Of a DNA stretch of 36,602 bases, positions 8,566 to 15,905 are shown piece by piece. The position numbers and the translations under genes are program-made. The notes beneath the pieces were generated by a model. That model searched no databases, was not told the origin of the DNA, and was given only the letters and a program-made list of their open reading frames with translations. This DNA comes from Serinicoccus sediminis (lineage in GTDB: Bacteria > Actinomycetota > Actinomycetes > Actinomycetales > Dermatophilaceae), in assembly GCF_004153545.1 (NCBI RefSeq), contig NZ_SDVA01000025.1, positions 1 to 36,602 of the forward strand, written 5' to 3'. The stretch's first letter is position 1, and every line of letters starts with the position of its first letter.

Positions 8566-10245
8566 TCATCGAGGCTGAGTGGAACTCCTGGCGATGCTTC
8601 GCCCGACCAGAGCCGGTAACCAGATGTCCCGCCATGCGCCGATGTCGACGTAGCAGTCGGACGTGTCACCGTCTTCGATCCACAACTCACGCACGTACAC
8701 GGACTCGCTTGCATTCCTGTCGAGCGGATCTACCCCGACGACTTCCTCGAAGCCGTTGGTGACGGCCGTCCACAGGTCGGGCGTCGATTTGGGGGCTTCG
8801 GTGTTTCGCCAGCGATATCGCAAGAATTCCCACAGGAAGGCGTCGCCTCGGCGCCGCCAGCGGTCCGGGGTGGGGTCGAAGAGGTCTGCGATAAGCAACG
8901 GAGGGCGTGGGGGGGTCGCGTCTGGCACGGTCAGCCACTGAGGCGCAGGCGCGAACGGGTCTGCTCCAGGGGCCGTGTCAACGACTAGCGAGCCGGTACC
9001 AGGATGCCGGAGCCCCAGGACCCGTTCGTCAGCGAGCAGAGCCCAAATGTGGGAGATAGCCCGTCCGCACTCGCCAGGAAGTTGAGAAGGCCGGGTCACA
9101 GGCCATACGGTAAGTGCCCCGGCGACCTCGTCCCACGAGAAGCGCATGTTTCTTGAGTCGATCGATACGGTACCGTGCTCAACCCGGTAGGTGAACTGGC
9201 CGCCGCGGATCAGTTTAAAGGTCTGACCACTGTATTGCGTGATTCGATCCCAGATGGCGTCGAGGATTGACGGCGGCGGTGGTGGGGGCGGCGGCGGCTC
9301 GGGCGGGATGGGGAGCCCTGCCCATCGTGCGTGTTCCTGGGGCGTAGGTGGGCGGGTGTCCTGGGCGTAGCCCGCCCCTCGCCGTGAGGTGGATCCTGCC
9401 GCTATGAGGGTGCCATCGGTCAGTGCAGCGACGAGGGGGTCCGCCCACTGCGAGCCGACGATGTGCTTGTTGACGTGCCAGGAAGGTGGTTCGCCGTAGG
9501 CCCTGGCCGCTTTCGAGAGCGCGCCGAGTTGATGGTTGCCCACCTTTGAGTAGTCCTCTTCGGACATGTCGTCGCCATGGACAACGATGGCCGTGAGGTA
9601 GCACCCGGTCTTGTCCGGTAGGCCCCAGAGCTCCTCGGCTCTGCGGTTCGTCACGGGGGCTTCGCCGTCCGAACTGGAAGTCACTTGGCGCTGTAGCGGC
9701 TGTGGCGGACCGTCCGAGCCATCAGTTTCTGGAGACTCCAGGCGGGAAGTGCTGTCGACCTCGGGCCCATCTAGGAAGGGGAGCGTCCCTTCCGGCGCCC
9801 AGCCCTGGTCGAACGGGAGCGTGTCGGCGATGGCCGCGCTTACACGCGACGCGTCCGTGACTGGTTCCTCAGTTGCGGGCGCGTCGGGGTCATTCGGCAC
9901 CGGGCTCTCGATCCCGAGCGTTGAGCAGACGAGGGCAACACCGTTCTCGCTGGCCCGGACGGTCCAAGCTGAGCGACCTTGGGTGCCCGCGGCTCGCCCA
10001 ATGTTTTCCTCCAAGGCTGTGAGACCCAGCCTCGTAAGTCTCTTGGCGATCGATTCGTTGGTGACTGCGTGCTTGCCGCGTGTGGGCATGGCCGCCCCAC
10101 GGTGCTCCAAGACGAGACGTGCCAAGAGCAGCGCATCGGGGAAGCTGACGTCGTCACACTCCTCGTCGATTCGGGTGGCGGCCAGGAAGGTCTGGGCCCC
10201 AGAGGCCTGGCGACGCGGCGGCTCGTGCCCATGTGCACCGGTCAA
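8566..10245 (-). CDS. Large unrecognised multidomain protein with polyproline hinge
   Basis: A 559-residue protein I cannot assign. Residues 1-110 look globular (DALLLARLVLEHRG, then TNESIAKRLTRLGLTALEENIGRAAG). Residues 110-200 form an acidic, Pro/Ser-rich linker. Residues 205-310 are a second compact part. A run of nine prolines (about 317-325) leads into a third domain with ILDAIWDRITQYSGQTFKLIRGG and a C-terminal Trp-rich part. No transmembrane segment, Walker motif or nuclease motif is seen. The start is a TTG at 10245 with GAGGAG about eight bases upstream. It is followed by the HhH gene and lies back to back with mcrBC, separated by IS3 remnants. A defence role is suggested by location only. 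Confidence 0.7.
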   Translation of the reverse strand: MTGAHGHEPPRRQASGAQTFLAATRIDEECDDVSFPDALLLARLVLEHRGAAMPTRGKHAVTNESIAKRLTRLGLTALEENIGRAAGTQGRSAWTVRASENGVALVCSTLGIESPVPNDPDAPATEEPVTDASRVSAAIADTLPFDQGWAPEGTLPFLDGPEVDSTSRLESPETDGSDGPPQPLQRQVTSSSDGEAPVTNRRAEELWGLPDKTGCYLTAIVVHGDDMSEEDYSKVGNHQLGALSKAARAYGEPPSWHVNKHIVGSQWADPLVAALTDGTLIAAGSTSRRGAGYAQDTRPPTPQEHARWAGLPIPPEPPPPPPPPPSILDAIWDRITQYSGQTFKLIRGGQFTYRVEHGTVSIDSRNMRFSWDEVAGALTVWPVTRPSQLPGECGRAISHIWALLADERVLGLRHPGTGSLVVDTAPGADPFAPAPQWLTVPDATPPRPPLLIADLFDPTPDRWRRRGDAFLWEFLRYRWRNTEAPKSTPDLWTAVTNGFEEVVGVDPLDRNASESVYVRELWIEDGDTSDCYVDIGAWRDIWLPALVGRSIARSSTQPR

Positions 10246-10293
10246 GACTCGCTCTCCTCGCTAGATCCGATTGACTAGGCAGCAACCGCCCGC

Positions 10294-10440
10294 TCACGCA
10301 TTCAAGCAGTGGGGTTGACCCCGTCCGGTGGACATCGGTTGAGCGGCTTCTGATGCCGCGGTGATGGTCCGGCGCTCGAACGCTACCGGAGGGATCTGGT
10401 CGAGGGCGTCGTGCCGCCGGCGACGGTTGTAGACGTTCCC
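10294..10440 (-). pseudogene. IS3-family transposase remnant, C-terminal end
   Basis: The minus-strand translation gives VYNRRRRHDALDQIPPVAFE and then a short tail to a TGA at 10294. This matches the end of the IS3 integrase core, where a Tyr-Asn-x-Arg-Arg-x-His-x-x-Leu stretch precedes Pro-Val-x-Phe-Glu. A TAG lies a few codons upstream in frame and the rest of the gene is missing. It is a fossil of an insertion between the 559-residue gene and mcrB. Confidence 0.7.
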
Positions 10441-10610
10441 GATCCAGGAGTTCTACCGGTCGGAGCCGACAGACGCAGGCCGACCGTTCGAATCGTCCGA
10501 ATGGAACTGCTGCACGATCAGGTAACAGTTGGGTCAGGCAGCCTGAGCTGGCCGGGTCATGATGGTCTCGAACCCAGGCGGGGGTCGATCGGCCTAGGGG
10601 CGTCCTGACG

Positions 10611-10791
10611 TCAGCGGCGGTGATAGGTCCGTTGGCTCCAGGCCACGATCCCGACTCGGATGTCTTCGCGGGTGGCCCGGGAGCGGCGGTCCAGGGCGTT
10701 GTTCTGCGAGAGTGCGCAGAAGGACTCCATGGCGGCGTTGCCTCCGGCAGCACCGATGCGTCCGATGGATCTTGGTCCCCGCCGTTCTCCG
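10611..10791 (-). pseudogene. Second IS3-family transposase remnant
   Basis: The minus strand encodes NAAMESFCALSQNNALDRRS, then a helical segment ending in WSQRTYHRR and a stop at 10611. This corresponds to the DNAxMES motif with the catalytic glutamate and the following helices of IS3-group transposases. The upstream catalytic parts and the true C-terminus are absent. Because it already covers part of the region homologous to the 10294-10440 fragment, the two probably derive from two different insertions or from a rearranged one. Confidence 0.75.
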
Positions 10792-10939
10792 GCAACAACG
10801 TCGCCTCGACCCGAGCAACGTTTGCCGCAACCATCCTGAACACGTCTGGCTACTCCGGCGGGGTTGTTCCACAAGCGCCAATCACGGCACCTAGCTAGCC
10901 TTGCTGCATGACTGCGCACTCCAACGGCGAAGGGCGACT

Positions 10940-12544
10940 GTGACAACGACCAATGAGGCTGTCGCCGCTCTCCAGGTCTTCAAGAACGTCATTCTCGAGG
11001 GCCCCCCGGGCACCGGTAAGTCGTTCTCGATCGCTTCGATTGCCGAGGCCTGGCCAGGGCTGATCGGCACCAACGACGACGGCGAACCGGCTGCAGGCAA
11101 CGGATCCTGGTTGGTGACCTTTCACCCAAGCACCAGCTACGAGGAGTTCGTCGAAGGGATCCGATATAACCCCAAGCCTTCCGATCCAAAGGACCCGCAC
11201 AGTAAGGCTCTGGGCTTCGAGTTGAGGCCCGGGGTCTTCCGCAATTGGATCGAGGCTGCGCGAGCCCAGCCGGACCGAGACTTCCTGGTCCTGATCGACG
11301 AGGTGAACCGGGCAAACGTCTCTAAGGTGCTCGGCGACCTGCTGCTTGGGCTGGAAGCCTCGAAGCGACTTCGTCACGATCCGACGTGCACTCGCACGGA
11401 CAAGATTCATGGAACTTGCTGGACGGACGGTGTAACCACGCAGCTGCCGTACTCCAACGAACTGCTCGGCGTTCCGTCGAACCTGTATGTCCTCGGAACG
11501 ATGAACACCTCCGACCGGTCGATTACCCCCCTCGACGCCGCGCTGCGGCGCCGGTTCGCATTCGTCCGCGTCGAACCTCTCTCTGGGACTGAGCTGACGG
11601 CCGCGCTGACCGCCGCGCTTCCCGGAGCCGGACCGGCTGTCGACCGCTCGGCCGCGGCGCTCGACAGCTTGAACGACGCGTTGCGGCACGCCTTGGGCCC
11701 CGACGCGATGCTGGGTCACAGTTACCTATTCGACATCGCCGCCAAGCCAGGACGCTTCCAGTTCTGGATGGAGGTGAACGAAGGTTGTGTCACCTGGGGC
11801 CAGCTCCAGACCACGAAGCCCTTTGCCAATGCTCTTCTGGCGGCGGTGGGCGTGGAGACCCCGCTCAGCAAAAGGGGTACCGCAGCCGAGTTGACTATCC
11901 ACTACGAAGGCACCACCTACAGGAACGTCAAGCTCGAGAACCCAACGAGCGGCAACGTTCGGTTCGGCGGGAACCACACCGGAATCCCGTTCAAGGACAT
12001 GACCGACGGCGTCACTGTCTGGACGCCGACCGGCATCAGCGAGGTGGAGCTCGGGTACATCCCGCACGACGCCGCCAAGTCGCAGCTCGCCGACTACAGG
12101 GCGCGCTCGGTGATCGACTACTCGAGTTCGGCACGCGGTCTTGGACGGGTCTGGTCGACGGAAGGCTCGAGCTACGACGACACCGAGCGGGCGGTCTGGC
12201 GGTATGCCATCCTGCCCCAGCTTATCGAGACCGTGAGCCAAGCATTCTCACTGGACCTCATGAGCCCGGCCGTTCGGCAGGACTGGCTGGATGCGAACCT
12301 GACCCCCGCCGCCGCCAAGGATGTCGACACCGCGCTCGCCTCGTTCGAGGCGTTCCTCAACAACCACCTCGGCCTGAAGATCTCGCCCACCGGCCACGGT
12401 CTCGCCGCGAGCCTCGCAATCGAGGCGTTCGAGCCTGACCAGGAAGTCGAGGCCCCGATCGACCCCGCGGACGACCCCGGAACCGGCGCAGTGGCAGATA
12501 CGCAGTCTGAGGCCGAGCCTGCCACTGCGGAACCGTCAGAGTAA
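10940..12544 (+). CDS. mcrB: McrB-like AAA+ GTPase subunit of a type IV restriction system
   Basis: A 534-residue protein from GTG 10940, chosen because GAAGGG lies about five bases upstream; an in-frame TTG at 10901 lacks a site. Walker A is EGPPGTGKS (20-28), followed by FHPSTSYEEFVEGIRY, Walker B LVLIDEVNRANVSKVLGDLL, the McrB signature GTMNTSDRS and the arginine finger LDAALRRRFAF. This is the GTP-driven motor that couples to McrC to cut modified DNA. The E. coli-type N-terminal DNA-recognition domain is absent, since the motor begins almost at residue 1. A beta-rich insertion (about 260-370) or the C-terminal region may take over target recognition. The McrC gene follows after 13 bp. Confidence 0.88.
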   Translation: MTTTNEAVAALQVFKNVILEGPPGTGKSFSIASIAEAWPGLIGTNDDGEPAAGNGSWLVTFHPSTSYEEFVEGIRYNPKPSDPKDPHSKALGFELRPGVFRNWIEAARAQPDRDFLVLIDEVNRANVSKVLGDLLLGLEASKRLRHDPTCTRTDKIHGTCWTDGVTTQLPYSNELLGVPSNLYVLGTMNTSDRSITPLDAALRRRFAFVRVEPLSGTELTAALTAALPGAGPAVDRSAAALDSLNDALRHALGPDAMLGHSYLFDIAAKPGRFQFWMEVNEGCVTWGQLQTTKPFANALLAAVGVETPLSKRGTAAELTIHYEGTTYRNVKLENPTSGNVRFGGNHTGIPFKDMTDGVTVWTPTGISEVELGYIPHDAAKSQLADYRARSVIDYSSSARGLGRVWSTEGSSYDDTERAVWRYAILPQLIETVSQAFSLDLMSPAVRQDWLDANLTPAAAKDVDTALASFEAFLNNHLGLKISPTGHGLAASLAIEAFEPDQEVEAPIDPADDPGTGAVADTQSEAEPATAEPSE

Positions 12545-12557
12545 CCGCCGGATTGCG

Positions 12558-14075
12558 ATGAGTTCAGAAGACGCGGTTGTCGCGTTTCGCGCGAGCCCCC
12601 GAGGTAGCCGGGCGGGGTTCGTCGTCCTCCCTGACGGTGCCGGCGGAGCGCTGACAGTCACGGTCCTCCCGAAGCCGTGGAAACCCTCGACCCGTCGGCA
12701 CCTGCTGATTCCCGAGCACGTTCCCGGCACCAGCACGCACGCGGCCCTGTACGAGGGCGAGTCGGCCGAGATGGCGAGCACTCCTCGCGTCGTCGGGACA
12801 CTAACCCGCGCCCTCCTAGACCTCGGCGACCGCGAGGGGCGCAAGGACCTCCTCCAGCTGGTGAGTGCGCGACGGAGCTCGACGAACCCGCCACCGGCGA
12901 GCGCCGACTCCTTCGAATCCGTCGTCCGCCTGATGCTCCTAGCCAGGCGTCAGCGGATCGCCTTGGACGACCACCCGTACCGGGGCGCTGCCGCCGAGTC
13001 GCTGCTCAGAGTCGTGGAGCAGCAGCTCTTCGTGGAAGAAGTCCGGCGCGTCATCGATCGCGCCAGACCGGGCTACCAGGAACGCGCCGACCGCCTCTCC
13101 AACCCGCGGGGGGCGCTGTCCGGCACGAGTCTCGCACTAACGCTCCTGACGGGCACGCCCGAGGTCGACTGCCGATTCGACGAACAGACGATGGACACCC
13201 CCGTGCTCCGGATCGTTCTCGCCGCGCTCAGGGCTGTAGCAACCGACGATACGCCTGCTGTTTTTTCTCACCTGGCGGCGCCCGTCCGGTCCCAGGCGGT
13301 CGCCGTGGCCCGACGCCTCGACAGCGTTACCGTGCTGGAGCGCGAGCGTGCCCTCCTCGCGGCCCGGCAACTCGTGCTCCGCAACCTTGAGCGGCCGTGG
13401 GCGAGCGCAGTCGAACAAGCCGTCCAGGTCCTGTCCCGAACCTCCGTACTGCCACTAGATGGCCGCGCCGGGACTGAGCGCGCGGTGGCGATTCACCTCT
13501 CCATGGAGAAGTGGTGGGAGCAGTGCCTGCTCGGCGCCCTCCAGCACGTCGCGGATCCGGGGACCACGCACCCTCAGGCGCCCGTCGGCTCACCCTGGGC
13601 GCCCGCGTCCGGGACGCCGAAGCCAGAGGGTCGAAACGCAGACTTCATCTTCGTCCTGAACGGCCGCTGTTTCCTTGCGGACGCCAAGTACAAGGTCGAC
13701 GAGACCTCCTTGGGGGCTTCCGATGGCGACCAGATGTTCGCCTACAGCCATACCGCGGTCCTCCCAGGCTCCGACTTTCTGACCGAGGCGGGAGCCGTCT
13801 TCTACGCCCAGCCGGTGCGCGGCACGGTCCGCAGCCGCGAGGTGCTGTTCCGGACGACGGCGCCGCGCTATGAGCTCCAGCTCCTTGACCTGCCGTTCCC
13901 TTCGCCGACGGATATCCGCACCGACGCGACGTGGCGCGTGTACCTGGAGGGGCTCGCCGACGGCATCAGGCAGGCGCTGGCGCCTGTGGCGACGACCCCC
14001 GAACCGAGTCTTCCCAGTTGCGGTGGGGGTCATAGGTTGAGTCCTCCGCCGATGAGGAGCATGCGGAGCCTGTAG
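12558..14075 (+). CDS. mcrC: McrC-like nuclease subunit; last residues replaced by an ISL3 element
   Basis: A 505-residue reading frame. The N-terminal part contacts McrB in this family. DCRFDEQTMDTPVLRIVLAAL (about 196-216) fits the McrC core, and the C-terminal nuclease has NADFIF (D362) and DAKYK (D375, K377), a PD-(D/E)XK site, followed by QMFAYSH. From codon 484 on, the frame runs into the left inverted repeat of an ISL3 element, so the final 20 or so residues (through PPPMRSMRSL) are transposon sequence. Removing the element and one target duplication gives a frame ending PEPVGPTVE with a TAG at 15520-15522. The catalytic domain is intact, so the protein may still work. Confidence 0.85.
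   Translation: MSSEDAVVAFRASPRGSRAGFVVLPDGAGGALTVTVLPKPWKPSTRRHLLIPEHVPGTSTHAALYEGESAEMASTPRVVGTLTRALLDLGDREGRKDLLQLVSARRSSTNPPPASADSFESVVRLMLLARRQRIALDDHPYRGAAAESLLRVVEQQLFVEEVRRVIDRARPGYQERADRLSNPRGALSGTSLALTLLTGTPEVDCRFDEQTMDTPVLRIVLAALRAVATDDTPAVFSHLAAPVRSQAVAVARRLDSVTVLERERALLAARQLVLRNLERPWASAVEQAVQVLSRTSVLPLDGRAGTERAVAIHLSMEKWWEQCLLGALQHVADPGTTHPQAPVGSPWAPASGTPKPEGRNADFIFVLNGRCFLADAKYKVDETSLGASDGDQMFAYSHTAVLPGSDFLTEAGAVFYAQPVRGTVRSREVLFRTTAPRYELQLLDLPFPSPTDIRTDATWRVYLEGLADGIRQALAPVATTPEPSLPSCGGGHRLSPPPMRSMRSL
13996..14005. repeat. Target-site duplication, left copy
   Basis: CCCCCGAACC at 13996-14005 recurs at 15491-15500, directly outside the two ends of the ISL3 element (two extra bases, GA, on the left). 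ISL3 elements usually duplicate about 8 bp, so part of the 10-bp match may be chance. Confidence 0.7.
14008..14030 (+). repeat. ISL3 terminal inverted repeat, left
   Basis: The 23 bp beginning GTCTTCCCAGTTGCGG are the exact reverse complement of 15468-15490, ending CCGCAACTGGGAAGAC. There is no mismatch over the 23 bp. Confidence 0.9.
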
Positions 14076-15364
14076 TTGGACCTGTTCCTGAAGCCTCGGG
14101 CGAGGCGGCGGTGGAGTTCGATGAGTCCGTTGATCGCTCGGTGCCGCCGTTCGTGGCGCCGTTCGTGAAGTAGGCGAGGAACGCGTCCTTCCACTTGCGC
14201 AGTGTGCGTCCGAGCCGGGCGATCTCGGGGATCGGGCAGGTGTGGAACGTGGCGACGACGCGTTCGGCGATCTGCCGTCCTTGGGCCTTGTCTGCCTACT
14301 TTGTAGGCCGAGCGGAGCTGCTGGGCGCACTGCCAGGTCAGGTCGACCTCCTCGTGGGCCTCGTGCGCGGCGAAGGCCCGCTGGATCCGGGCACGCTGCT
14401 TGTCGGTGAGGTTCTCCGCTCCGGCGCGCAGGATGTTCTGGATGCCGTACAGCGGGTCGCCCTTGCGGCCGCGGTGGCCGGTGGTGGCCTGCTGGACCCG
14501 ACGGCGGACTTCGTCTACGCACTTGGTGCCCAGGGCGACGACGTGGAAGGCGTCGAGGACGGCGGTGGCCTCAGCGATCTCGTCGTCGATGGCGGCCTTG
14601 TACCCGTGGAAGGGGTCGAGGGTGGCGACCTTGACGCCGGCCTTGAACTGCCCAACACGCTGGGTGAGCCAGTCGGTGTAAGCCTTCTTGGACCGGCCTG
14701 GGACCAGGTCCAGCAACCGGGCCCTGATCTGCCCGTTCTCATCGCCCGTGAGGTCGACCATCCCGATCAGCTCCTTCGGCCCGCGACCACCGTCCTGGGC
14801 TGGCTTGGTGGACACGTGATGCCACACGTGCTCGTCCACGCCAACGGTCTGACGCCGGAGAAGCGGGCCTCGTCGGCCGCGGCGGCGGCCAGGATCGGCT
14901 CGATCCCGGACCACACGGTGTCCCAGCCCAGACCGAGCTGGCGGGCCAGGCCGTGCACGGTCGCGTGCTCACGGCGCAGGTGACCCACCGCCCCGGCCCG
15001 CGCCCGGGTGGTCCACGTCGAGCGCAGCGGGGCCAGCTCCTCGTCGACCTCGGTGAACGAGCGCCGCGGACACTTCCGTCTCACCGCACGCCCAAGTGCG
15101 TTTCACCCACACCAGCCGCACCGGGACACCGAAGGCCGGGATGTCGACCAGGCGGTGCTCCCGCCTGCCCCGCGAGGACGCGCGCACCCCGCAGTCCGGG
15201 CACCCCACCGGCCCCGTCGCCGACTCCACCCTCACCACCAGCCCGTCGGGTCCGCGGGCTACGTCCAGGACGTGATAGCCGGCCAGCCCGACGAGCAGGT
15301 CGCAGTTGTCGCAGTAGGCGCTGCCCGCGCCGAGGGCACGGCAGCACGACGTAGGGTGGTCCAT
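14030..15364 (-). pseudogene. ISL3-family transposase, frameshifted
   Basis: From ATG 15364 the N-terminal zinc-ribbon region (CDNC, CPDC) reads to KRTWAC near 15090, then the sense shifts frame to CPRRSFTEVDEELAPLRSTW. A second shift near 14850 leads into VGVDEHVWHHVS, and DPFHGYKAAIDDEIAEA and DAFHVVALG contain DDE-domain signatures. A third shift near 14295 leaves AERVVATFHTCPIPEIARL in another frame. A fourth near 14135 restores NGLIELHRRLARGFRN and the ending LLIGGGLNL. Each break is explained by one lost or gained base. No full-length transposase can be made without multiple frameshifts. Confidence 0.9.
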
Positions 15365-15467
15365 CGTCGAGGTCCTCAAGGTCTTTCGGAAGCTTGGTCG
15401 CCTCAGATCCTGAGGGCCTCGACCCCTCTCACCCCAGCACCAATCCCGCTCGGCGCGTCACGCCCCT

Positions 15468-15490
15468 ACCCCCACCGCAACTGGGAAGAC
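15468..15490 (-). repeat. ISL3 terminal inverted repeat, right
   Basis: Exact reverse complement of 14008-14030. It is followed immediately by CCCCCGAACC (15491-15500), the right copy of the target duplication, and then by the displaced last codons of mcrC up to TAG 15520-15522. Confidence 0.9.
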
Positions 15491-15522
15491 CCCCCGAACC
15501 CGTGGGGCCAACCGTCGAGTAG

Positions 15523-15905
15523 CCCAGATCCGCGGACGCTCGCCCGTCGGCTTGTAGGCGTCGCCGCTCGAGGAGCGGTTGACGGGCGTGCACCAAGAGA
15601 GCCTTGGCTAGCAGGTGCAACAGGTGTCGCTCGTGCCCGCGTACGGCAGGCGCTCGCGGTGGAAGAGTCGACAGCCGCGCGGCCAACCCCGTCATTGGGT
15701 CCGGGCATACGGCGGAACCTGCAGCGGGCCAGCGGCGTCTCCGCCAACGGAGCGGGCGGAAGGACTTCGCCGGCCGACTTGTCTTCGCTGAGGAGCAGGC
15801 GGACGACGACCGACGCGCCTTCCGACATATCGCCAATGAGGCGACGCGTGTCGCGGACCTAGTCGGCGTTGAGGCCCGAGCGTGCTCACACTGCCGCAGC
15901 GTCCG
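15523..15905. other. Intergenic stretch between displaced mcrC end and methyltransferase
   Basis: About 380 bp between two convergent transcription units. Overlapping frames on both strands have no motif and no clear start, and no strong terminator hairpin was found. Nothing functional is recognised. Confidence 0.5.

Larger units (their letters stand above)
14008..15490 (-). mobile_element. ISL3-family insertion sequence, complete ends, inactive transposase
   Basis: The element is 1483 bp with perfect 23-bp terminal inverted repeats and a 10-bp flanking direct repeat. It holds one transposase gene on the minus strand, disabled by several frameshifts. It has landed in the last codons of mcrC. 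The intact ends and target duplication against a decayed transposase suggest an insertion old enough to degrade but not rearranged, or one that could still be mobilised by an active copy elsewhere. Confidence 0.9.
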
